Source of the DNA: Clavelina lepadiformis
Taxonomy: Eukaryota > Chordata > Ascidiacea > Aplousobranchia > Clavelinidae
NCBI RefSeq assembly: GCF_947623445.1
Contig: NC_135242.1
Coordinates: 8,308,001 to 8,372,000, forward strand
DNA length: 64,000 nucleotides
Direction of reading: 5' to 3'
Both the position numbers and the translations under genes were made by a program. The notes below the pieces were generated by a model that made no database searches, had not been told where the DNA came from, and was given only the letters and a program-made list of their open reading frames with translations. Shown piece after piece: positions 23,901 through 33,926 of the stretch (the stretch's first letter is position 1; each line of letters starts with the position of its first letter).

Positions 23901-25749
23901 AAAGTATTTTACCAGAATAGTCAGTGAGTAGTGTTCTTTCATATAAGATCAACTTGTTTGTGGATTTGCCCCTCACTTTAAGATTGTACTGGACAATCAA
24001 TTTAAGGTCATGTTTAGAGGTTACTTTCTTTTTAAATATTTTTAATAAACAGTTTTTTTGTTTGTAGTCTTGCCTGTCATTACTATCATGTACATCGGAA
24101 TTATTTTCAGAAAACCAGCCATAATGCACCCAGCTTTGGCATGATGAAGGCTCTTCGCTGCGAGTGTTCGCTGTACAATCACCTAGTGTTTGAAACAATT
24201 ATTAACTCATTCAGCTTGTGCAAGAAAATGGTTTTATTTTATTGCTATACGATCGATCTTGGTTATAGAAGAAAAGTGAAACGTTGTACCTGATCGGTGC
24301 ACCAGTACCAAGAGCCCAGAAAATAGATTCCAAATAGCATTCCCGGCCACGGAAGATCAGAAGTGATTGGGTCGCGGAACAAATGGAAAGCGTCTTCTCT
24401 GGGTATTCCACAAGTAGTTTCATTGCCAGCCAGTAGAATGTCTTTTGTCGTTTGTGGTTTTGCCTCCATGTATAGAACCTTTAGATTGTCGTAACCTCCA
24501 ACACGAACAAACCCTGACACACAAATAATGTCACGAATTGTGATGTTGATCAGTTGTCGAAAAATTAAAAACCTTTCAAGAGCATTTATGCACCGCAGTT
24601 AAAGCAACTATACTACATTAATTAGTTGAGTTTTTTTGTACCTAGTATCATAAGCAAAATTCCTCCGACCAACATTACCACAGCTTGCATTGCATCTGTA
24701 TATATAACAGCTTTGAGGCCACCGAGCACGGTATAGATTGCAGTTACAACAAGAAGCGTTACTGTAATCAAAATTTGTTGGTTAAAGATGAATTTCTCTT
24801 CTTTTGGGGATTTAGCTTAGAATTTAATGACGTTTTTTTATCATAAGAATCATTAAAGCAACGTTATCGTATATCCTTCGGTGTTTGTGTTTTTTATTTT
24901 TGGTATAAAGTATACTGCATAATCATGCCATTGGAAATGAAAAAGCAAAAATACTTACCTATGGCTAGATAAAGGTTAATGTTAAACGCTTGCTGTATAA
25001 ACAATGCACCAGCAAATAAGTCAACTGCTATTTTCGTCAGTACATATAATGCCAACGAAATAACGGAGAGTGTGACTCTTAATCGCATTCCGCCAAAGCG
25101 TTTATGCAAATATTCTGGCATTGTAAAAACCTATGAAAAATGTCCTTGACATTGTAAAACGAATACAATATCCTAAAGAAGAAATTTTCAACAATGTCAA
25201 AAATTAGTTCGATTTGTAAAAACAACTTTGACACCTTGCATGCCAAATAGATTGGCAAAAAGAACCATCCCAATTGAAGAATATTAAAAGGAGCAATCCA
25301 TTCAAATGCACCAATTGCGATTCCACTCGCGGCGCCAGTTCCCGCCAATCCAATAAAGTGTCCAGTTCCAATGTTTGACGCAAATAATGATGCCCCGACC
25401 GGTATCCACACGATGTGTCGTCCAGCAAGGAAGTAACCTTTGATGCTGTCTTTACTTCCTCTTCGCGACGCCTGTTCAATAAGAGAAATAAGCGCGTTGT
25501 AGGGTGCCTGTTCGGGATTTACAAAACCCACTTATGTTCTGTTTTCTGAAGAAGTAAACTTACCCATATTCCTACTGCTAAAGTTAAAAGTATATACAAC
25601 GCAACAACAACGATGTCAACTACTCCCAAATTTCCCTTAGAGTTCGGTGCTGTCTGTGTCGTTACGTCATAACTGACTTGGCTTTTTGTGCTGGTCTCAT
25701 CAAGACGCTGACTTTCGGTGCTAGCTTGATAAAAAAAGCTTGCAGACAT
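20916..25749 (-). CDS. SLC5-family Na+/sugar cotransporter (SGLT type)
   Basis: Plasma-membrane sodium-coupled transporter. Fourteen exons: 25564-25749, 25235-25471, 24959-25130, 24642-24761, 24290-24513, 24074-24182, 23231-23365, 22991-23141, 22692-22860, 22333-22451, 21521-21617, 21209-21419, 21104-21121 and 20916-21058. They total 696 residues, in the usual SGLT range. It aligns with vertebrate SGLTs along its length ([34 protein letters not shown], ending in a last membrane helix FGYYA). The sugar-contact positions known from human SGLT1 are kept with an offset of about 18: Asn95, His100, Glu119, Tyr308, Trp309, Lys339 and Gln475. This supports hexose or a similar polyol as substrate. ATG at 25749 was chosen over a GTG upstream. 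Intron 6 starts with GC, not GT, and holds a MITE. Exon 13 is only 18 nt and tentative; skipping it keeps the frame. The exact SLC5 paralogue is not resolved. Confidence 0.9.
23474..23977. mobile_element. TTAA-flanked MITE in SLC5 intron 6
   Basis: A 504-base element with long inverted repeats of about 50 bases starting AGTGAGGG and including CAAGTTGATCTTATATGAAA, with a few mismatches between arms. TTAA lies directly outside each end (23470-23473 and 23978-23981), the target duplication of piggyBac-type elements. The ends do not start with the CCC typical of many piggyBac elements, so the superfamily is inferred from the target site alone. It sits wholly inside an intron and carries no protein. 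Confidence 0.8.
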
Positions 25750-26916
25750 CGTTGTTCGCACCTTACTAGTGGAAGATATACAGTGGGAATTATGAAACTG
25801 TTATCGTTTTGTCGATTGCTGATATCTGACTGATTACAGAAAATGGCGACAAAATTTGAACACTTAATTAACACGGTTTTTGAGCCCTTCTTCGTTTTCA
25901 GTTACAAGGTTTTAATTTCCCAAAACACGTGTTCGTTCTGACTTATTCTTGTTTGCAGCATCGTTGGCATCCGGCTTACAATGTTTGTTAATCAGTAACG
26001 TTGATAACAAACTTTGAAAACTTTTTCTTCACATTATCCACAACGATATTTGTTAATCTATTAAGCAAGGCACAGTGCACAAATGACTTTATTCGTTATC
26101 TCCCAGCATTATCTCCGTGTAGAGAAAAATTTTTTGAACAAGTAAAAGGTGAAATGCAGCATCAAACGAACAACCTCATTAATAATAAACATCCGTGTCC
26201 AAAATAACTCTCAGAATCTGAAATTTACTAAATCACATCACCATAGAAACTGTAAGAATTAATCGCTTATTTCGCCAACCACAAGTTGCTTCACTTGCGA
26301 AGCGAATCATCAATATTTTACAGCTGCATTCTAATATCAGTGGAGAAGTTTATCTTTAAGTTTGGAAACAACTGAAAAATAGTTTGATATTGAATCCAAA
26401 AACGTTTGGCATTCATGACCGCTACGCACTTTAAGCCACAAAAGGACTACAAAAATATATCACAATAACGCTCATATAATAAAATATAATAACTTAAAGT
26501 AGTTGCATTTAATAAAATGGACAACATTCAAAAGTCTGATCCTAGTCAACACCAAACTTAAAAAAAACACTGCACTAAAAATGCACACCACAACGTTTTT
26601 GCCAAAATGTTCAAAGATGAATAACAACCCTTAATTGCGGAATCCCTTTAATTCAACAAATAAATTTTTTAAGAAATTGAAAGTTGCAACCTTGTACCAT
26701 CAAATTGCATTTACAGCTCAACTGTTCATATATCAATGCATAGATGGCTTATAATAGAGTTGGAATTCACCCATAATACCCCAACATTTATTTAAAATAA
26801 CGTTTTTATCACCCTTTTTTACAAAAATTAATGCTTAAAGTTTAGCAAATTGTTCTTGAAATAACAGCTAAAACAGTTCCATAACACTATTAAACAATTA
26901 TGTAATCTCTGTGTGT
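25750..26916. other. Intergenic between SLC5 start and IFRD1 end
   Basis: Holds the presumed SLC5 promoter side at the left and the IFRD1 3' UTR at the right. A minus-strand AATAAA (TTTATT at 26787-26792), about 125 bases past the IFRD1 stop, is a plausible poly-A signal. No other gene is seen. Confidence 0.4.
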
Positions 26917-29900
26917 TCAGTTCGTGAATGCAGTCCTCTTGTCCCGAAGCTTCCCGCGTGCTTTACTTCTTGCTTTAAAAACCGCTTGATTGAAAAGGTG
27001 CTGCAAAAAAAACACCACAACTTGAATATTATTATGGAAAAATGTGAAGATAATAGATTCACCAAGGATTCAAACATACAAGCAAAAAATGCATTTAACT
27101 TGTAATTCCAATGATAGTGAAACATACCCTTTCAAAATGTGAGCCGCGTGAGGTTGTCGACCTATCGACGTCTGTAATAGGTGGTCCAAGCTGGAATATT
27201 TCTCGAAGTAACATATTTTCCTGATAAAAAAACAAATCTGACAATTTGACAACTTCCTGTGTGTTTCATAAACTACGAAAAGCGATACCTTTAAGTGCAA
27301 GTTCATTCCAGTAGCCAGTACGTCTTTCATAGTAGTATACTGTCGTTTTGCTGTCCAAGTGTACATGTACAGAGTTTCTGCCCCAAACTTGACATGGTCT
27401 TCTGGTTGCATTCCTGTCTACCTCACAAAAAAAAAGAATTTTCCTTGGATTACTATTGCAAATTTTTATGAAATGTTCGTTGATGGAAAGGTGTCTGGTG
27501 ACTTTCCTTGCATTTGGCTATTTAACTTGAATGTAGCTTGTTTAAGTTAAGAAGGTAAAAAGAACTTACTTCTACAGAACGTACAACATCTCGAAAATTG
27601 GAACGTTGCTGTCGTCTGTCCTTTTTTGCACGGTATTTATTACTGTCTGTGGCAAGTTCTTTCATGTCTTCAACCAATTGTCGTTTATTGACAAGGCGAG
27701 GTAACAAATGCTATAGATAAGATTTACAAGATAAAGCAACAACCAGCAAAAGCTTTTCTCATATGATATCAAAACATCTATTCTTGGACTGAGCATTTCT
27801 TAAACTCAGCAAATGATTCTTGATCACTTGAGTCTCAGTTACTCAGCTTGTCTGTTTGCATTTTTATTTGTTTACCTATTTTTTGTTATATTTTCTGCAA
27901 TAAAATGCATATTGTGTGATGTATGTTTGGTACGTAGCTTGTTTATAAAACTGGAAAGACAGCCCAGTTTCTGCACAACTTAGGCATACTCACCTCCGAC
28001 TCTTCACTTCTGTATATTTCATAAATAAGGGCTATTGTTTCTCCAGCAGTGATCCTTAACTGGACATTGCTACTTGTCAGCAATTCTGGAAGCCGTGTCA
28101 TGCGACTAAAACAAGGGCTATGTTAAATATGGCAATTTTAAATAAAAATGACAAATTATATGTTATTGGTAAACTCATCAAAGTGTTTTCATTTTACCTT
28201 TCGATAATCTCTTTAACTTTAGACCAGGGACATATAGATAAAAGTAAGGCCCATGAAGATAATGCATTGTTATGTAGGTCAGACACTAACGATGTGACTA
28301 CAGGAACGCTTTTGTCGCCTTTCAAGAATGAAGCACGGAAAATGGTGTCAAATGTTTGGATGCATGAAACAACATCCTCCATATCATCTGCTACAATGAA
28401 TGCCAAAATTCCAAGAGCTTGGCAACACTGTATAATATTACAAATTATAGAGAATTTGTATTAGTGGTGTGATGTGTGGCAAATTAACGGCACTAGATAG
28501 CAGAAGGTAATACATTTTTAAAATTACACAAAGAAGATTTTATTTTCAATATTAGTTGATTTTAAAAACACATTTGGTCAACTATATATTATGATCAGTA
28601 TGATGTATTAAGCTAAGAGCTTAATAATAGCTAATATAAACTCTGACATGGAAATTGTTAAACTTTGCTAATTAACATTCAATTTTACCTTTGATCGCGC
28701 AACTACTGCAGAGGCCTGGTCTAAAATTATTGTACTTAAAAATTGCTTGAACTGTGAAAACATGCTATCCCCTTCTTCACTCCCACCAGTTTGTATTGCC
28801 AGGACAGCAAGCAGTTCTGCAGCAAGTGCCTGTTCTTCACCCTTACCTACAAACAAAATTCTAAAATACTGAGAAAATAAAAAGATATCCAAGGAGCTGC
28901 ACATTTAAGACAGAAGAGATACAATACTATATGGCATTAGCAGGCATGGTCTTATGACTGACTTGAGTTAGTATGATTATGTCTTCCTACAACACTTTAT
29001 AAACGAGGGAATTTTAAGTGAGGCTCAAACACTTTTTCGTCCTCTATATGACAAACCCAACTGTCCTCTGTCTAAATTTAAAATCCTTGTTGGAATGTGA
29101 TATAGTTTCGATAAGAGACAGGTATAAAATCTTATTTAGTTTTACGACTTTGTCTTGTTTAGTTTAACTTAAATTGTGAGCAACAGTCAACTTGAACTTG
29201 TTGTTATTTTGCATTTCATGTGTACGTAGATAAATATACATCTGTCGCATACAGCCACATAACTGGAGAGAGGATGGTGGTTGCATAAACCTGGCTGGGT
29301 ACAACAAAAAAAATTCCATCTAATGATGAAGCAACCATTCGTACGTTTTGTTTGACCAACCAAGTTGTTTCAGTCACACTTTAACGATTAGGTACTCTCT
29401 CATTGGCCAATACCTTTACGTAAACATTTTTCTAGTCCATCCAAGAGAGTTTCTTTATAATTTTCAAGGAAATCTGCTAACCAACTTGACAAAAAACATC
29501 TTCGAATTTGGCAAAGACACTCTTTCCTATATAAATATAGTAGATCAAAACAAAACAATGGCTATGAACCCATTACCGATGACAGTTGCAGAGAATTCTA
29601 CCTGTACTTAACATTTTTTTCCGTCAAGCCATCAATAGCTTCTTTGAGTTTCTCTTCTAATCCCTCCACAGGGGTATTTTCTTCTTGATCCTCTGTTTTC
29701 AGCAAAAATACTTTGATACAACATGATTTACAAAGTAATAAACTTCAAAATATTTACCAGTATATACAGTAAATTAAAATATTATTTATACTTAATACAA
29801 ATATCATCTGTAGAAGCATCATTCACAACATACCAGTAGCATTATCCTCATTATACACCTCACTACCACACGTTGCAGCACTGCTTGTTTCACTAACGTT

Positions 29901-30902
29901 ATCCTCTTCTTGTGATTGAGGAGCAGAATCTGATGCTATAATCATTTCAAACAAAGAAAGAATTTTAACCATAGTCCAATTTCAGTCGAACATGATTTAA
30001 ATTTCCTGATAACATTTTTGGATTATAAAAGTTGAAATAAATATTTTTATTACACAACTATGGTAGCGGCTGAAAAAATCGTTTAGTGCTTTTTCCAACA
30101 TCAGATAGGATTTAAGCCATTAAGGAATCGTAACACATCAAGACGATCATGTTTGTGTTTACTGTATTACATTAGAAGAGAAATATTGAGTAAATTGAAG
30201 CAAAAACACCAGAGCCTGAGTAGATGCAAACATTTTAATCACAGATGTTTTGAACAGGGCTGTAATTTAAGAGCGGGATAGCACGATCGAACAGTTGAGA
30301 AAAAACTTCACAACGGAACAAGTGAGAAAAAATTTAACTTGCGACACAAAAGTGGGAAAATTGCATAAGAGTTTCTTGCATACAATTGATTGAAGAAAAT
30401 AAACATAACCGTTATTTGCACGTGTTGCAAACACACGTGCATTTTTTCCTTGCATGTTTAATTCACCACGTGTATTTGTTATTTACTTGTTTGTCTGCGT
30501 TGTTTGAGTTCAAGCATAATTTTTGGTTTAAATAAACACACAGCCTTTTTTTACTTATTATATGTTGGCAGCAAACCATTTTTGAATGAGATATTGTGCA
30601 GGCAGACGCAAAAATTATGGTTTAAATGCATGCAACATATTTAAAGTTTTTCATTCATTCCAATATGTTGGCATTTAAACAACTTAACTAGCCTTGTTTG
30701 CTTATTATACAACATTCCAGTAAAAAATCAGGTTGCTCTTTTTTATGAGCTCAAACACATAAACATAACTTCAACTATGGTTTATAATTAGCGTAAGCGT
30801 CAAAAAGAAATTACACTATTTGTATCTACCTTTCAGAAGATCTCCCATCGCCACATTCCGAGGACTTCTCCCTTTACTCTTCTTCACTCTGTTTTTTGGC
30901 AT
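26917..30902 (-). CDS. IFRD1: Interferon-related developmental regulator (IFRD1/2 family)
   Basis: Transcriptional co-regulator known in vertebrates to work with histone deacetylase complexes. Eleven GT-AG exons: 30830-30902, 29834-29935, 29602-29692, 29414-29526, 28689-28846, 28198-28427, 27994-28105, 27570-27710, 27289-27417, 27128-27220 and 26917-27000. They give 441 residues against about 450 in human IFRD1. Shared landmarks are MPKN at the start, EKCLRKGKGEEQ, SSWALLLSICP, TDSNKYRAKKDRRQQRS, GPPITDVD and a basic tail FKARSKARGKLRDKR. The N-terminal region after the first exon is acidic and poorly conserved, as in the family. Exon 9 was started at the acceptor giving TGMQPEDHVKFG because it keeps the phase and the human length. 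One invertebrate gene probably corresponds to both vertebrate IFRD1 and IFRD2. It lies about 490 bases downstream of HSPE1 on the same strand. Confidence 0.93.
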
Positions 30903-30938
30903 ACGATTTGTTGTTATGACAACTGAAAGTTTTTATAT

Positions 30939-31403
30939 ATGTGTGTATATAAAATAATATCGAGCCTAACAAACATGTCCCTACAAGTCATTCAAAAAAG
31001 CAAGTTTGGTGGTACATTCATACATGTTTCGGGGTCCTTATGTTTAACTACCATGTGCGTGATAATCATGATTTTTGTGATCAAAATTTTTAAAGTAACA
31101 ACTCGCAAATCATTTTGCAGAACACAAAAAGTAAGCATGGTGAACCATGAGAACCTACTTGAAAAATGTTTGAAAGAGATTATGCACATCACACAGCACA
31201 ATTATAACATTTCCAATGTTGATATTAATGGCATAATGAATGGCTTTAATTACATCAAAATTAGACTTAGGCAATCCCGCATGAGGACAATATTTTTGCA
31301 ATTATTCCGCAACAAATGCACAATTGGAGGAGGTCCATCAGTGAGCACATTATCAAACTGTGAAATGGAAATCAGAAATTGTCCACTTTTGATGTTAATG
31401 TAA
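30939..31403 (+). CDS. Unrecognised 154-codon ORF between IFRD1 and HSPE1
   Basis: An open frame on the opposite strand that almost exactly fills the gap between the IFRD1 start codon and the HSPE1 stop codon, overlapping the HSPE1 end by a few bases. It would begin 37 bases from the IFRD1 ATG, leaving little room for two 5' UTRs. Residues about 30-52 are hydrophobic (TTMCVIIMIFVIKIF), so it could be a small membrane protein. It matches nothing I know, and its codon use looks like the AT-rich background. It may well be chance; it is kept because it is long for this base composition. Confidence 0.2.
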   Translation: MCVYKIISSLTNMSLQVIQKSKFGGTFIHVSGSLCLTTMCVIIMIFVIKIFKVTTRKSFCRTQKVSMVNHENLLEKCLKEIMHITQHNYNISNVDINGIMNGFNYIKIRLRQSRMRTIFLQLFRNKCTIGGGPSVSTLSNCEMEIRNCPLLMLM

Positions 31404-31703
31404 AAACTTTCCCAAAATATCTGAGTCACGGAAGAGGAAAAATTCTTCATTTTCAAGCGACACCTTTGTGCCTCCATATTCTGGCAGAAGAACTTTGTCT
31501 CCGATGACAACATTCATTGGCCGGGTTTTACCATCCTTGTCTGCAAGTCCTGGTCCAGTTGCTACCACAGTAGCTTTTAAAACCTTTTCAGTACTCTTTT
31601 CTGGGATGACAATGCCACCTTTTGTCTTCAGTTCTGGAGAAAACCTTTGAACCAACACACGATCGAACAAAGGAAGGAACGTTTTAAATGCTCTACCAGC
31701 CAT
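31395..31703 (-). CDS. HSPE1: 10-kDa heat shock protein, mitochondrial (chaperonin 10)
   Basis: Co-chaperonin that caps Hsp60 in the mitochondrial matrix and helps fold imported proteins. The coding region is one uninterrupted exon of 102 residues, the normal family length. It starts MAGRAFKTFLPLFDRVLVQR. The mobile-loop region (KGGIVIPEKSTEKV), GDKVLLPEYGGTKV and FLFRDSDILGKF are close to the vertebrate protein. In many animals HSPE1 lies head-to-head with HSPD1; here no HSPD1 is seen within the sequence to its right, so that pairing is not kept in this window. IFRD1 follows on the same strand. An intron in the 5' UTR cannot be excluded. Confidence 0.96.
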   Translation of the reverse strand: MAGRAFKTFLPLFDRVLVQRFSPELKTKGGIVIPEKSTEKVLKATVVATGPGLADKDGKTRPMNVVIGDKVLLPEYGGTKVSLENEEFFLFRDSDILGKFLH

Positions 31704-33671
31704 TTCTAAATGCTTTTCTTAATATCACTTTCGCTATTGATCCAGTTTGAATTGAATTCTGCAAAAACAGCATAGAATTGGTGTAAAAGTTTTAAAAGTC
31801 AATTTAAATGTAGGCTTATCTGTGATAGAATTACCATTTTTACGTAATTCCAGTTTAAAATTTTGCAATCTAAAGCATCGGTATGCTTACTACGGCCCGG
31901 CACCTGTTTATTATTGGCCCGCGGCCATCATCGAGATCACACGTAACGTCGTATCAAAGATAACGAAATACGAAACAGACGTTTGAAGTTTAAGTCTAAC
32001 AAGCTTTATTTCAATATGGTTTACATAAAACTGTTCAACTTCAAACTATTCAGGTGCAAATTATTTTTCCCAGCATTTAGCGATAATTATTAACTTGCAT
32101 TGGTTAATTTTAAGGTGACCCAAGTTACGATACGTTATTGAGCAGATATTGCGTGGAAATTTAAAAATTGTGTATCACAAGAACTTTGCAATGCTGTAGT
32201 TTCTTATGTCCCACTTTGTAACGAGACCCTGTAGTCATAGGCGTTGATTTTTTGAAATAAAACGGAAAAAAAGGGGGGGCCCAATTGAAAGTTGGGGATT
32301 TTCTCAACGTGATCAAGATCTGCACAACATTGTCGTTGTATGTATTCATGAAATGCATTATCACAATGCCTTTTATGAAGTGACCCACTAAAGACGCTAT
32401 CAAAGACAATTTGCCAACGTATCTGAGAACATGGCAACTTACTTCCCAAGGCCTGTATATAGCTTTAATTACATGTATGGGAAATAAACGTTTGGCTTTA
32501 TCAAATAATTCATATCTTTGGAGTAATTTTTAAGAGTAGCTTTTTTGCTTTGGTCTACTGCTAAACTGATTGCCCATCGTTAACAACAGATTGAGCGACC
32601 TTACGTCGATAAATAACAACGCATCAATACGGTAAACTACCAAGAGTCAAAACATTTTATTAATCAGAAGTTTAGTCGTCATTTAGTGTAGTTTTATTAG
32701 CCAGAAGTCGATACTACAATCAAATGACATTTTTGATTGATATTGTGTGAAAGCTGTTAACAAATTTTCAAACATCGCCAAAACTATTTTCGTAATGTTT
32801 TTACAATCATCCGTTATTGTGATGCTTCAGTTGTCAAAGGTGGTTGAACGATTTAAGTGTTGTTATTCATCACAAATTTGAATTGGTAAAACTAAACATT
32901 TATTTAGAGAAGTAGGAGTTGCTTATAGTTGAATCCGTTCTTTGGATTCACTTAAAGTTTTGCAGTTTAATACCAGTAACTAGCTGGACACATCACTAGT
33001 GACCACATTAAATGAGAAAAATATATTGTGTCACACTTAGGCGTTTTCAGAAATCTGCCGAGTGTTACGCTTTTTAGTTTCTTTTATTATCTCATTTCAC
33101 AGTATGGGCTTTCTTGTCGCATTTCTGCTTGTCCGTCACATATTGCACACTTTTCTCTTGCAGCTGTTATCTCTTTATTATCTTACGTTATGCCTTCTCT
33201 CTTGAGTTTTCTCAAGGTAAGCAAGTGTGACTACCTCTCTTTTATCCCTCTAACAAAAAGGTTAGAAACTAAAAACCAATCACCTTCTTACAATGCATAT
33301 TGTTTACACTATAGCCTTGCAACTTAACTAGGGATGTGAATAGATTCCTTGGTTAGCTTTTTCAGTAAAGAGCTTTGCCTTTGCTTTTATTCGTCTTATG
33401 ACAAACGCACGTGCCGTTGCACATACACTTGCCGCCTTTTTTCTTTCGTAGTCATGGCTAAACGATTTAAATTTTGTAATGATTTAAGCGATTGTGCGGA
33501 GTAGTAACCATCACGTTCAGGACGTCTATGCTAGTACGCTGCAGTTAAGTGCTGTTATGTATCACATCAAATATGGCAGAACCAAAGGAACGTTTAGAAT
33601 GCACGTACATAAAACAAAAATCTCCACTGTTATATAATTCTTAATCAAAATATACTGAGAACCAGAATGAC
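31704..33671. other. Intergenic, upstream of HSPE1
   Basis: No coding sequence recognised. At about 31890-31930 a GC-rich patch (GGCCCGCGGCC) and at 32235-32285 a CATAGGCGTTGATTTT...GGGGGGGCCC patch look like transposon ends by composition, but no partners were found. The ORF at 33028-33327 has no protein features. Confidence 0.35.
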
Positions 33672-33679
33672 TGACAAGC

Positions 33680-33918
33680 GATGTTCCCTCTAAGCTGCGC
33701 GCGTGCGCAAATGCGCACTGCTGACACGGTCTCCGCGCACAGAAAATCTGTGCTGCGCACAAGAAAAAAAATCCAAGCTGAATTGAAAATAAAATAAACG
33801 CATAATAATGGCCACAGTGCACAGGTAGTACGTCTGATATTGCTCATAGTGGTCCAAGGGACCGCTCAGGGAATTAGTGTGTTTGCTCAGACTCGTGAAA
33901 AATTAGAGGGTACATTGC
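33680..33918. mobile_element. Short hAT-type MITE with 8-bp target duplication
   Basis: Inverted ends share ATGT(T/A)CCCTCTAA: GATGTTCCCTCTAAGC on the left, and GCAATGTACCCTCTAA read inward from the right. TGACAAGC flanks both sides (33672-33679 and 33919-33926), a perfect 8-bp duplication. The left third is unusually GC-rich and full of TGCGC. It is 239 bases long and non-coding. Confidence 0.78.
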
Positions 33919-33926
33919 TGACAAGC

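Noticed and set aside
23830-24198. 122-codon minus-strand ORF
   Set aside because: It is an out-of-frame shadow of SLC5 exon 6, extended through the intron and MITE.
33562-33847. Two overlapping minus-strand ORFs
   Set aside because: They run through a hAT-type MITE, and the cysteine/alanine-rich translation comes from its TGCGC repeats.
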